Source of the DNA: Ovoidimarina sp963698645
Lineage (GTDB): Bacteria > Pseudomonadota > Alphaproteobacteria > Rhodobacterales > Rhodobacteraceae
Reading direction: 5' to 3'
Assembly: GCA_963698645.1 (NCBI GenBank)
Contig: CAVORP010000007.1
Span: 806,001-870,000 of the forward strand
Length of the DNA: 64,000 nt
Shown here: positions 9,113 through 19,011 of the stretch, in pieces
Layout of the letters: each line of letters starts with the position of its first letter
How positions within the stretch are numbered: the stretch's first letter is position 1
The notes under the pieces: generated by a model
What the model was told of the DNA's origin: nothing
Database searches by the model: none
What the model saw: the letters and a program-made list of their open reading frames with translations, nothing else
Made by a program: the position numbers and the translations under genes

Positions 9113-10188
9113 TGGGAGCCTATATTCTTCGGCGGCTGTTGCTGATCATCCCCACGCTTCTGGGGATCATGATCATCAACTTCACGCTGACCCAGTTCGT
9201 TCCGGGTGGGCCGATCGAACAGATCCTTGCCCAGATCGAGGGCGGCGGCGACGTGTTCGAGGGAATCGCCGGGTCGGGCAGCGAGACGATTTCGGCTGGC
9301 GATGACAGTTACGTGGGTTCGCGCGGATTGCCACCGGAGTTCATCGCGCAGCTTGAGCGGGAATTCGGGTTCGACAAGCCGCCGCTGGAGCGCTTTCTGA
9401 ACATGATGTGGAATTACCTGAGGTTCGATTTCGGAGAGAGCTATTTCCGGTCGATCAGCGTGATGGATCTGGTGATCGAGAAGATGCCGGTGTCGATCAC
9501 CCTTGGTCTCTGGTCGACCCTGATCGCCTATCTCGTGTCGATCCCGCTGGGGATCCGCAAGGCGGTGAAGGACGGCTCGCCCTTCGATACATGGACGTCG
9601 GGAGCGATCATCGTGGCTTATGCCATTCCCGGTTTTCTGTTCGCGATCCTGCTTCTGGTGCTGTTTGCGGGCGGGTCGTATTACCAGTGGTTCCCGTTGC
9701 GCGGTCTGACCAGTGACAACTGGGAGGAATTGAGCGCGTTCGGAAAGGTGATCGACTATCTATGGCACATCACATTGCCGGTTCTGGCCTCGACGATCTC
9801 GGCCTTTGCGACGCTGACGCTTTTGACGAAGAACAGCTTTCTGGACGAGATCAAGAAGCAATACGTGATCACCGCCAAAGCGAAGGGCCTGTCGGAAAGC
9901 AAGGTGCTTTATGGCCATATCTTTCGCAACGCGATGCTGATCGTGATCGCGGGCTTCCCGGCGGTGTTCATCGGGGTGTTCTTTGGTGGCAGCCTTATCA
10001 TCGAGACGATCTTCTCGCTTGATGGTCTTGGCCGGCTTGGGTTCGAGGCGGCCGTGGCGCGGGATTACCCGGTGATCTTCGGCACGCTGTTCTTCTTTGG
10101 TCTTGTGGGTCTGGTCGTGGGGATCCTGTCGGACCTGATGTATGTCTTTGTCGATCCGCGGATCGATTTCGAGACGCGGGAGAACTGA
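9112..10188 (+). CDS. yejB: Peptide ABC importer permease YejB
   Basis: Inner-membrane permease of 358 residues. The N-terminal helix (LLLIIPTLLGIMIINFTLTQF) and the characteristic TQFVPGGPIEQ are followed by a long periplasmic loop and five C-terminal helices. The cytoplasmic EAA loop that contacts the ATPase (AKAKGLSESKVLYGHIFRNA) is present. Starts inside the yejA stop and ends 2 bases before yejE. Intact. Confidence 0.95.
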   Translation: MGAYILRRLLLIIPTLLGIMIINFTLTQFVPGGPIEQILAQIEGGGDVFEGIAGSGSETISAGDDSYVGSRGLPPEFIAQLEREFGFDKPPLERFLNMMWNYLRFDFGESYFRSISVMDLVIEKMPVSITLGLWSTLIAYLVSIPLGIRKAVKDGSPFDTWTSGAIIVAYAIPGFLFAILLLVLFAGGSYYQWFPLRGLTSDNWEELSAFGKVIDYLWHITLPVLASTISAFATLTLLTKNSFLDEIKKQYVITAKAKGLSESKVLYGHIFRNAMLIVIAGFPAVFIGVFFGGSLIIETIFSLDGLGRLGFEAAVARDYPVIFGTLFFFGLVGLVVGILSDLMYVFVDPRIDFETREN

Positions 10189-10190
10189 GG

Positions 10191-11376
10191 ATGGCAGTTA
10201 CCGAGCCCATCGGACCGGAGCCCACGTCCGCCCCCGAGATCGTCTTGCCGCCGAAGCCCAAGGGGTTTTTCCGGCTGTCGCCGCTGAACCAGCGGCGCTG
10301 GCGGAACTTCAAGCGGAACCGGCGGGCGCTGTGGTCCCTGTGGATCTTTGCGATCCTGTTCGGGCTGTCGCTGATGGCCGAGTTCATCGCCAACGACAAG
10401 CCGATCGTGGTGCAGTATCGCGGCGAGTTCTATACGCCGATCTTCAGTTTCTATCCCGAAACCGCCTTTGGCGGCGATTTCCGGACCGAGGCGGTTTACG
10501 GCGATGCCGAGGTTCAGTGCCTGATCCTTACGGGCGGGCTGGAGGACTGTTTCGACGACCCGGACGGGATCATCGCGGATGCCGAGGACGGTGTCGTGAA
10601 TGGCGCGGATATCGAGAAGGGCTGGATGGTCTGGCCACCGATTCCCTATAGCTATGACACGATCAACGACCTGGGTAAGGCGGCGCCCTCCGCGCCCGAT
10701 GACCGGCACCTCCTGGGGACCGATGACACGTCGCGGGATGTGGCGGCGCGGGTGATCTACGGTTTCCGGCTTTCGATCCTGTTCACGCTGATCGTGACGG
10801 TGATCGCGAGCGTGATCGGCATCGTTGCCGGGCGCGGTTCAGGGGTATTTCGGGGGCTGGCTGGACCTGATCTTTCAGCGGTTCATCGAGATCTGGGTGT
10901 CGACCCCCAGCCTGTACATCATCATCATCATGTTCGCGATTCTGGGGCGAAGTTTCTGGCTTCTGGTGTTCCTGACCGCGCTGTTCGGATGGCCGGCGCT
11001 GGTGGGCGTCGTGCGGGCAGAGTTCCTGCGGGCGCGGAATTTCGAGTATGTGCGCGCGGCGCGGGCGCTGGGCGTCGGCAATGCGACGATCATGTTCCGG
11101 CACATGTTGCCCAATGCGATGGTGGCGACACTGACAATGCTGCCCTTCATCATCACCGGAACGATCGCGACGCTGGCCTCGCTTGATTTTCTGGGCTTCG
11201 GGCTTCCGTCATCTGCGCCGTCTCTGGGAGAGTTGACGCTTCAGGCGAAGCAGAACCTGCAGGCCCCCTGGCTTGCCTTCACGGCCTTCTTCACCTTCGC
11301 GATCATGCTGTCGCTTCTCGTTTTCATCTTCGAAGGCATCCGCGATGCCTTTGACCCCAGAAAGACCTTTCAGTGA
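10191..11376 (+). CDS. yejE: Peptide ABC importer permease YejE (frameshifted)
   Basis: Second permease of the importer. The N-terminal part (LSPLNQRRWRNFKRNRRALW) and a periplasmic insert with LGTDDTSRDVAARVIYGFR are typical of YejE. An extra C at about 10834 breaks the frame at GIVAG-AVQGYFGGW. The downstream frame continues with the EAA loop (AARALGVGNATIMFRHMLPN) and the last helices through FDPRKTFQ. Corrected length is 394 residues. Its stop overlaps the GTG start of yejF by 4 bases. Since the rest of the operon is intact, a sequencing error is likelier than loss. Confidence 0.92.
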
Positions 11377-12989
11377 GCGAGCAACTTTCGGTCAGGGACC
11401 TGAGCGTCTGGTTTCGGCAGGACGGGGCCGAGACCGCCGCGGTGCGGGGGGTGAGCTTCGACGTGCGGAAGGGCGAGACGGTGGCGCTGGTCGGTGAAAG
11501 CGGATCGGGGAAATCGGTCACGGCGCTGTCCACGGTTTCGCTTCTTGGGGACAATGCGCGGATCGCGGGGTCGATCACCTATGGCGGCGAAGAGATGGTG
11601 GGGGCGTCCGAGGCGCGGCTGCGGGCGGTGCGCGGGAACGATATCAGCTTTATCTTTCAGGAGCCGATGACCTCTCTCAACCCGCTGCACACGCTTGAGA
11701 AGCAGTTGGCGGAATCGATCGTTCTGCATCAGGGGCTGAGCGGAGACGCGGTGCGCGTGCGGATTCTCGAGTTGCTGCACAAGGTCGGCATTCAGGACCC
11801 GGAGAGCCGTCTTGGCGCCTATCCGCATCAGTTGTCGGGCGGGCAGCGGCAACGCGTGATGATCGCGATGGCGCTGGCGAACGGTCCCGATCTTCTGATC
11901 GCGGACGAGCCGACGACGGCGCTGGACGTGACCATTCAGGCGCAGATCCTGGAGCTTCTGGCCGAGCTCAAGCGCGACATGGGGATGAGCATGCTGTTCA
12001 TCACCCATGATCTGGGGATCGTCCGGCGGTTCGCCGACCGGGTCTGCGTGATGAAGGATGGCGAGATCGTCGAGCGGGGGGCGGTGGCCGAAATCTTTGA
12101 TGCGCCGAAGCATCCGTACACGATCAAGCTGTTGTCGGCCGAGGCGACGGGGCGGCCGGTGCCGGTGCCCGAGGATGCAGAGGTCGTAGCATCGACAGAG
12201 AATCTGCGGATCTGGTTTCCGATCCAGCGGGGGCTGCTGAAGCGGACGGTGGGCCATGTGAAGGCGGTGAATGCTGCGTCGTTCAGCGTTCGTGCCGGGG
12301 AGACCGTGGGCGTCGTGGGAGAAAGCGGATCGGGCAAGACCACGCTGGCCCTTGCGGTGATGCGGCTTATCGGGTCGGTCGGGCCGATCGTTTTTCTGGG
12401 CGAGGATATTCAGGGCCGGAAGTCACGGGAGTTGCGACCCCTGCGCAAGGATATGCAGATCGTCTTTCAGGATCCCTATGGGTCGCTTTCGCCGCGGATG
12501 ACGATCGAAGAGATCATTGCCGAGGGGCTGAGCGTGCATGGCACGGCGGCGGGGAAGGACAGCCGGCGGATGGTGGCCGAGATCATGGTCGAAGTGGGCC
12601 TGGATCCGACGATGATGCACCGCTATCCGCATGAATTTTCGGGTGGGCAGAGGCAGCGGATCGCGATTGCCCGAGCGATGATCCTGCGGCCGCGGTTGTT
12701 GGTTCTGGATGAGCCGACAAGCGCGCTGGACATGACCGTGCAGGTGCAGATCGTGGAGTTGTTGCGGGATCTGCAGGCCCGCCACAGGCTGGCCTATATC
12801 TTTATCAGCCATGACCTCAAGGTGGTGCGTGCGCTGAGCCACAAGGTCATGGTCATGAAACGCGGCGATGTGGTGGAGGCGGGACCAGCCGCCGAGATCT
12901 TTGACGCGCCGAAGGATGCCTATACGCGCGAGTTGATGGCGGCGGCATTTCCGGTGATCGGCGTCGGCCTGACCCGCCTGGCGGTCTAG
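11373..12989 (+). CDS. yejF: Peptide ABC importer dual ATPase YejF
   Basis: Cytoplasmic ATPase with two fused nucleotide-binding domains (538 residues) that energises YejBE. Domain 1 has Walker A GESGSGKS at 41-48, signature LSGGQRQR at 154-161 and Walker B LLIADEP at 174-180. Domain 2 has Walker A GESGSGKT at 316-323 and signature FSGGQRQR at 422-429. The start is GTG at 11373, coupled to the yejE stop (GTGA). Ends convergently, overlapping the 3' end of the carboxypeptidase gene by 4 bases. Confidence 0.95.
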   Translation: MSEQLSVRDLSVWFRQDGAETAAVRGVSFDVRKGETVALVGESGSGKSVTALSTVSLLGDNARIAGSITYGGEEMVGASEARLRAVRGNDISFIFQEPMTSLNPLHTLEKQLAESIVLHQGLSGDAVRVRILELLHKVGIQDPESRLGAYPHQLSGGQRQRVMIAMALANGPDLLIADEPTTALDVTIQAQILELLAELKRDMGMSMLFITHDLGIVRRFADRVCVMKDGEIVERGAVAEIFDAPKHPYTIKLLSAEATGRPVPVPEDAEVVASTENLRIWFPIQRGLLKRTVGHVKAVNAASFSVRAGETVGVVGESGSGKTTLALAVMRLIGSVGPIVFLGEDIQGRKSRELRPLRKDMQIVFQDPYGSLSPRMTIEEIIAEGLSVHGTAAGKDSRRMVAEIMVEVGLDPTMMHRYPHEFSGGQRQRIAIARAMILRPRLLVLDEPTSALDMTVQVQIVELLRDLQARHRLAYIFISHDLKVVRALSHKVMVMKRGDVVEAGPAAEIFDAPKDAYTRELMAAAFPVIGVGLTRLAV

Positions 12990-14485
12990 CCCGGGCCGAA
13001 CTTGGCACAATCGACGTTGCGGGCCGAAAGCCTGCGGCAGGCCAGATCGGCCTGTTCGGCGGAGAGGCCCACGAAGTTCGCGTCATACCTGCCGGATTTC
13101 GGGACGACCTTTCGAAGGGCTTCGTCGAGCGTCCCGAGTTCGAGGAGCGCGGTTTGCAGTAAGATCCGCTCTGCCTGATGCCGGGACGAGAAACTGCCGA
13201 CCGAGATGCCCCAGTGGCGTCCGCCCGAGGTGGACATCCGGGTGACGACCTGTTCGGAGGCCGCCTCGGCCAGCGCGGCCGGAGTGACGGGTTCGGGGTT
13301 GGTTGTGCCGGCCGCGACGGCCACGGCCGCCTCGGTGATCGAGGCCGGGCGTGCAGGCGGGCGGGTTTGGGCCAGTGCCGGCAGCGCGGGGGCGGGGGGC
13401 GCAGTTTCGGTGACATCCGCCAGGGCGGTCTCCAGATTCACAAGCGGTTGGGCCGGTTTTGTGTCGAGTTCGATGAGGGCCAGACGTCTCCGAAACCGTC
13501 TCCTGAACCGCGGCGGTCAAGACGCCCGGAGGCGCGACGGGGCCGGGCCGTGCCCGTGGTCGCGGGCTTTGGGCGATGGCGAGAACGGTACGGACGGATT
13601 TCTCTGCACCCGATGTTGAGGGATAGAGTGGCGTGGGCGGCTTGCGGACGGCGACGCGGGAGGGCGCGCGCTTGAACCCAAGGTCGAGAAGTTCGGCGAC
13701 GCGCGCGTTGCGGGTGGCGGTCGAGCGGCCGCCGAAGACAGTTGCGATGACCCGTTCGTTGCCGCGTTCGGCCGAGGCGACGAGGTTGAATCCGGCCGCG
13801 TTCGTATAGCCGGTCTTGATCCCGTCGGCGCCCTTGTAGCTTGCCAGCAGGCGGCGGTTGGTATTGGCCACGTCGCGGATGCCCGCATCGGTGCGTTTGG
13901 CGTGAGAAGATATTGTAATATTGAGGGTAATCGTAAAACAGCCGCCGGCCCATCGTGGTCATGTCACGGGCGGTCGAAAGGTGCCCGCTTTCGGTAAGGC
14001 CATGTGCGTTCTTGAATGTCGTCCGGGTCATTCCAAGTGCGTTGGCGGTGCGGTTCATGCGGCGGGCAAAGGCGGCTTCGGACCCTTCGATGGCTTCGGC
14101 GATGGCGGTGGCGGCGTCATTGGCCGATTTGACGGCTGCGGCCCGGATGAGATAGCGCAGCGCGATCCGCTGGCCCGCCTTGAGCCCCAGTTTCGAGGGA
14201 GGTTCGGCTGCGGCCTTCTGGGAGATCGAGCACTTTCTGGTCCAGCGAGATTTCGCCCCGTTCGATCGCTTCGAACGCGATATAGAGCGTCATCATCTTG
14301 GTCAGAGAGGCCGGGTGCAGGCGGGTGTCGGCATTGCGCGAGTGCAGTACCTCGCCGGACCGCGCATCGATCACCATGGCCGCATACGGTGCGGACAAAA
14401 CGGCGACCGGCGCCCAGATCGCCAGAAAGATCACGGATACGAAATAGCGGGTAAAGGGCGTGAGCCCTTGTGCCTTGCTGCGCAC
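12986..14485 (-). CDS. D-alanyl-D-alanine carboxypeptidase with C-terminal SPOR domain (three frameshifts)
   Basis: Penicillin-binding protein of the DacA/DacC (S11) family that trims the terminal D-Ala of peptidoglycan stem peptides in the periplasm. A signal segment (RYFVSVIFLAIWAPVAVLSA) is followed by catalytic motifs SLTK, SAN (VKSANDAAT) and KTG (IKTGYT). The last roughly 75 residues (RHWGISVGSFSSRHQAERIL...) form a SPOR domain, which binds denuded glycan at division sites. Extra bases at 14230, about 13887 and about 13484 split the frame; corrected length is about 498 residues. The SPOR fusion suggests septal localisation (inference). Confidence 0.88.
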
Positions 14486-14661
14486 GGTGTTTGCCTTCGA
14501 ACTGCCTCTCGTGGCCGGATCTTTGCCCGGTCCATCTTGATTTGCAGTTAACCTAACATGGCTGGGGCCATCGGAAAATACCTTAAATTCAAGGCTTTCG
14601 CCCCCGATGGGTGAAGATCCACATTTGGTGGCGCTTTAGGTGGACGATACCAGATATAGAT

Positions 14662-15369
14662 CTAGGCCGAGAGGCGCGCCACGAGCTCGGACAGCGTGCC
14701 GAGGTTCGGCAGGGTGTGAAACCGTCGGGTGATCGGTCGGGGGTTCGGCGTGTTCGAGGGCCCATGTGAGGTCGTGGGGCACGTACACGCCCCATGCGCC
14801 TGTCTCGATCGCGGGGATCACGTCGGAGCGGAGCGAATTGCCCACCATCATGGACTGCTCCGGGCTGACGCCACGGGTCGCAAAGATATTACGGTAGGTT
14901 GCCGGGTGTCTTTTCCGAGACAATTTCGACCCCGTCGAACAGGTCGCCCAGACCCGATTGCGCGAGCTTGCGTTCCTGATCCAGAAGGTCGCCCTTCGTG
15001 ATCAGGACAAGCGTATGGTCGGCGGCCAGCGCCGAGACGGCCGCGCGGGCATGGGGCAGGAGATCGATCGGATGGCCCAGCATGTCCTGACCGGCCTCGA
15101 TCAACTCGCGCACGACATGCCCGGGAACACGATTCTCGGTCACTTCGAGCGCGGTCTCGATCATCGAGAGGACAAATCCCTTGATGCCATAGCCGTAGTG
15201 GCCGAGGTTCCGGCGTTCTGCCGCGAGCAGCCGTTCGCGCAGATGCGTCGGGTCGGTATAGTCCACCAGAAGACGTTCGAACCGGTCCTGCGTCAGTCGA
15301 AAGAAGTCGCTCGTTGTGCCAAAGGGTGTCGTCGGCATCGAAGCCGATGATCTGAAGTGATTTGCTCAT
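14662..15369 (-). CDS. HAD-family phosphatase (three frameshifts)
   Basis: Haloacid-dehalogenase superfamily hydrolase. Motif I is GFDADDTLWHNE near residues 9-20, motif II is LITKGD, and motif IV is MMVGNSLRSDV. A helical cap lies between motifs I and II. The open frame is broken by extra bases at about 15310, 14902 and 14725; joining the frames gives 234 residues ending TLPNLGTLSELVARLSA. The substrate is unknown; the family includes pyrimidine nucleotidase YjjG-like and phosphoglycolate-type enzymes. Divergent from clpS. The 14486-14661 spacer below it holds nothing I recognise beyond the carboxypeptidase promoter region. Confidence 0.82.
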
Positions 15370-15479
15370 CAGGTCTCGTCTAAACCCTTTTCTCCGGATA
15401 GGGAGCGATTATATTGTCAGCCCGAACGGCTCAACCAATCGATGTCATAGATCCAGTGTTTTCCAAGATGCCCCTTTCG

Positions 15480-15806
15480 ATGTCCGATGACAAATCGCCC
15501 GGAAAGACCGGCGGCGATTCCGGGATCATGCTGGAAACCAAGACCCGGACTCAGCGCCCGCCGCTGTACAAGGTCATGCTGTTGAACGACGACTTCACGC
15601 CGATGGAGTTCGTGGTGCATGTGCTGGAGCGGTTCTTTGGCATGACGCATGCGCAGTCTTTCGAACTGATGCTTACCGTTCACAAGAAGGGCGTGGCCGT
15701 GGTCGGCGTCTTCAGCCACGAGGTCGCCGAAACGAAGGTCAGCCAGGTCATGGATTTTGCCCGCCGGCACCAGCACCCGCTTCAATGCACCATGGAGAAA
15801 GAGTAG
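15480..15806 (+). CDS. clpS: ATP-dependent Clp protease adaptor ClpS
   Basis: Adaptor that delivers N-degron substrates to ClpAP. The core PPLYKVMLLNDDFTPMEFVV contains the substrate-binding DD pair, followed by THAQSFELMLTVHKKG. I choose ATG 15480 (MSDDKSPGK, 108 residues); ATG 15468 or TTG 15414 are in frame and neither has a clear ribosome site. No clpA follows; the next gene is rsmC. Confidence 0.93.
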   Translation: MSDDKSPGKTGGDSGIMLETKTRTQRPPLYKVMLLNDDFTPMEFVVHVLERFFGMTHAQSFELMLTVHKKGVAVVGVFSHEVAETKVSQVMDFARRHQHPLQCTMEKE

Positions 15807-15827
15807 GGCGTTCGCCCTGCCAGACCG

Positions 15828-16821
15828 ATGGCCGGTGATCGTTTGTCCCTTGCTCTGGAGGCCGGAATGTTTTCCGTGCCGGACGGAGAGATCGCCGTCT
15901 ATGGCGCGGAGTCGACCCGATGTCTTGGTGGCGTTGCCGACGGACCGGGTTACGGTGTCACAGAGAATGAAACCGCTCGCGGACGCGCTGGTTCAGGCCG
16001 GGTTCCGCGTGGGCGAGCCCGTCGACGCGCCGGCGCTTGTCGGTCGTCTTTGTTCCGACGGTCAAAGGCGCTGGCGCGGGCTTGGGTGGCCGAGGCGGCG
16101 CGGATCACGAAGGGGCCGGTGATCATCGACGGGTCAAAGACCGATGGCATCGAGGGGCTTTGGCGTGAGGCGCGAAAGCAGGCGCCGGTTTCCGACGCCC
16201 TTTCGAAGCACCATGGAAAGGTGGCCGTGATCGCCGAGGGTGCTCGATTCGACGACTGGGAAGATCCGGGCGTGCGCGATATCGGTGGGTTCGTGACACG
16301 TCTTGGCGTCTTTTCCGCCGATGGTGTGGACCCTGGATCGGCGGCTTTGGCGGAAGTCCTTCCCGCGAAGCTTGGCCCGAGAGTGGCGGATCTTGGCGCC
16401 GGGTGGGGCTATCTTTCGCGTGCCATTCTGGACGCGGGCGGGCGTCGAGGAATTGCATCTGGTCGAAGCGGACCGGGTCGCATTGGATTGTGCACGCGAA
16501 AATGTGGACGATCCACGGGCGTCTGTTCCATTGGGCAGACGCGACGACCTATCGAGGCCGCCGGGTTTCGACGATGTGGTGATGAACCCGCCCTTCCATC
16601 AGGGTCGGGCGGCGCGCCCGGAGCTGGGTATCGCCTTTATCGACGCGGCGCGGCGACTTGCTGAAGCCGCATGGGCGGCTTTGGCTTGTCGCCAACCGGC
16701 ATCTTCCCTACGAGACAAGCGCTTGACGTGACCTTTGCCGAGGTGGCCGAAATCGGTCATACACCAGCATTCAAACTGTTCCGGGCCGCGCGCCCGCGCG
16801 AAGCGGAGAACCAGATCATGA
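15828..16821 (+). CDS. rsmC: 16S rRNA (guanine-1207-N2)-methyltransferase RsmC-like (nine indels)
   Basis: Class I SAM methyltransferase related to RsmC, with an N-terminal pseudo-domain (MAGDRLSLALEAG...) and a C-terminal catalytic domain. Joining frames restores VADLGAGWGYLSR (SAM site), LHLVEADRVALDCARENV, RLFHWADATTY and the catalytic VMNPPFH motif, then LWLVANRHLPYE. Indels lie near 15903, 16036, 16058, 16441, 16519, 16565 (a deletion), 16632, 16718 and 16798. The corrected frame is 328 residues, a normal length, with a TGA overlapping the next ATG at 16818. The indel load is the highest in the window. Either base quality is poor here or the gene is decaying; the intact motifs favour the former. 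Confidence 0.75.
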
Positions 16822-17630
16822 GCTTTTCCATCGCGGGCAGGACTGCGGTTGTCACCGGGGCCGCGAACGGTGTCGGGCTGGCCATCGCCCGGCATTTCGC
16901 GGACCGGGATGCCAATGTCGTGTTCGCGGATATGGACGAAAAGAAGCTGATCGCGGAACTGGGTGAGGATCTTGCGGATGATGGAAACATCCGCATGTTC
17001 GCCGGTGACCTGCGTCAGAAGCTGACCATCGCGAACCTGCTTTCGGCGACGATCGATGCGTTCGAGCGGGTCGATATCCTTGTGAATGCCAGCCGGCAGA
17101 TGATGGTCGCCGATCCGCTGAACCCCGATGACGACGCTGTGACGCAACTTCTGGACCAGAACCTTCTGACGTCGCTGACGGCTGACGCAGCTTTTCGCGC
17201 GGCGGATGATCAAGCAGGCCGAGGAGGACGGGCCGGAAGAGGGTATCGTCGGCTCGATCATCAACCTGTCGTCGATCGCGGCGCAGCGGACGCATCCGGA
17301 ACTTGCTGGCCTATTCGGTGAGTTCGGCGGCGCTTGACCAGTTGACGCGGTCGATGGCGGTAGCGCTGGCGCCGCACCGGATCAGGGTGAACGCGGTCGC
17401 CTTTGGCAGCGTGATGAGTGCGTCGCTTCAGGGCGCGCTGAAGGAACACAGCGAGTTTCGCGACGACATCATCGACCACACGCCGCTTGTCGCGGATCGC
17501 GAGCGCGGCGGAACTGGCGGAAGTGGCGCAGTTCCTTGCCTCGGATGGCTCTGGTTTCATGACCGGTCAGATCCTGACGGTGGACGGCGGTCGGACGCTT
17601 GTCGATGCGGTGGGTGCGCCCGCGCACTAG
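16818..17630 (+). CDS. SDR-family oxidoreductase with atypical YxxxS active site (three frameshifts)
   Basis: Rossmann-fold short-chain dehydrogenase/reductase of 269 residues after correction. The nucleotide-binding motif TGAANGVGLA is at 12-21, DILVNAS replaces the usual NNAG, and INLSSIA supplies the catalytic Ser. The active-site Tyr lies in AYSVSSAALDQLTRS, so the usual YxxxK lysine is Ser. The C-terminus is FMTGQILTVDGGRTLVDA. Extra bases at 17178, about 17305 and about 17492 break the frame. Overlaps the rsmC stop (ATGA). Substrate unknown; lack of the Lys means that normal dehydrogenase activity is doubtful. Confidence 0.78.
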
Positions 17631-17642
17631 ACGTGGGACTGG

Positions 17643-18011
17643 TCAGGCCGCCGCGCAGCGCGCGAGTCTCTTCGGCGGCGATCGCCTCGAGTTCACGCTT
17701 CTTCTCGTTCAGGGAAATCAGCTTCTGCGCGCTCCGCTTGCAGAGTCGATTGCGACCGGTACCTTCTTCTCTGCAAGGCGGGTGCCGGTGCAGAACCGCG
17801 TATGCCCGGAATTTCCACCGCAGAATGTCAGTCCGACGCGGGGCTCCGTCCGGGTCTCAAGCGCGTAGCCGCGTTGCAGGTTGGCGCGGGTTTCGTCGAT
17901 CAATTCGTTGATCGTCCGCAACTCGCGCGTGACGCGGGCCTCGCAGCGTTCCTGCGGGGTGGCGCAGGCTGCGAGCGTCAGAATCGCAAGGGTCAAGACA
18001 AGTCGGTTCAT
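17643..18011 (-). CDS. Small lipoprotein, unknown function (frameshifted near the 3' end)
   Basis: Starts MNRLVLTLAILTLAACATPQ: a signal peptide with lipobox LAAC, so the mature protein is probably lipid-anchored. The middle (ERCEARVTRELRTINELIDE) and the end (KLISLNEKKRELEAIAAEE) are charged and helical with coiled-coil character. It contains paired cysteines in GLTFCGGNSGHTRFC. Three probable extra bases between about 17650 and 17745 disrupt the tail; corrected it would end ETRALRAA at 17643, about 121 residues. The exact C-terminus is uncertain. Convergent with the SDR gene, divergent from hemF. Confidence 0.65.
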
Positions 18012-18119
18012 GAGCTAGGAATTCTAGCAGAGTGTCGCACCCGGGTGAAAGCGTGACGTCGGGTGTTGGCGGGGTTGCCGATTTCCTGTTAGCTCCGTGT
18101 CAACGAACGAGGACAGCCA

Positions 18120-19010
18120 ATGACAGACGAATTCGACACCCGAAAGGCCCGCGCCTCTGCGTGGTTCCGCCAATTGCGCGATGACATCGTGGAAAGCTTC
18201 GAGGGCCTGGAAGACAGCCAGACCACTGGCCCCTTTGCCGATAACCCGCCGGGGCGGTTCGAGGTCTCTGAGACGAAGCGGGCCTCGGAGGACGGATCGG
18301 ATGCCGGTGGCGGCCTGATGAGCGTGATGCGCGGCGGGCGGGTGTTCGAGAAGATCGGGGTCAATGTCTCGGCGGTCTATGGCGCGTTGGGGGAGCGGGC
18401 GCAAAAGGCGATGGCGGCGCGGGGCGTGCCGGGCATGGCCGAGGATCCGCGGTTCTGGGCCAGCGGGATCAGCCTTGTGGCACATATGCAGAACCCGCAT
18501 GCACCGGCTGTGCACATGAACACGCGGATGTTCTGGACACCGCATGCCTGGTGGTTCGGCGGCGGGTCGGATCTTAATCCCTGCATCGAATACGCCGAGG
18601 ATACCGCGTATTTCCACAGCGTACAGGAGGCCCATTGCGCCCCCCATGGCGCGGATCTTTACCCCCGTTACAAGGCCTGGGCGGACGAGTACTTCTTTGT
18701 CCCGCATCGGGGCCGTGCGCGGGGGGTCGGCGGGATCTTCTATGACGATCACAACTCGGGCGACTGGGAGGCGGATTTCGCGTTCACACAGGATGTGGGA
18801 CGGGCGTTTCTGAAGGCCTTCGTGCCGCTGGTCGAGAAGCGGCGCGACACGCCATGGACCGAGGCGGACAAGGAGGCGCAGTTGGTTCATCGGGGACTCT
18901 ATGCCGAATACAACCTTGTCTATGACCGGGGCACCAAGTTCGGGCTTGAGACGGGCCATGACGCGAATGCGGTTCTGATGAGCCTGCCACCCGTGGCCAA
19001 GTGGATCTGA
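18120..19010 (+). CDS. hemF: Oxygen-dependent coproporphyrinogen III oxidase
   Basis: Oxidative decarboxylation of coproporphyrinogen III to protoporphyrinogen IX in haem synthesis (and chlorophyll, where made). The 296-residue protein shows the conserved core AVHMNTRMFW, WWFGGGSDLNP, YPRYKAWADEYFFVPHR and GVGGIFYDDH, then LYAEYNLVYDRGTKFG. Intact. Ends one base before cobT, linking haem and cobalamin genes in one apparent transcript. Confidence 0.96.
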   Translation: MTDEFDTRKARASAWFRQLRDDIVESFEGLEDSQTTGPFADNPPGRFEVSETKRASEDGSDAGGGLMSVMRGGRVFEKIGVNVSAVYGALGERAQKAMAARGVPGMAEDPRFWASGISLVAHMQNPHAPAVHMNTRMFWTPHAWWFGGGSDLNPCIEYAEDTAYFHSVQEAHCAPHGADLYPRYKAWADEYFFVPHRGRARGVGGIFYDDHNSGDWEADFAFTQDVGRAFLKAFVPLVEKRRDTPWTEADKEAQLVHRGLYAEYNLVYDRGTKFGLETGHDANAVLMSLPPVAKWI

Positions 19011-19011
19011 G

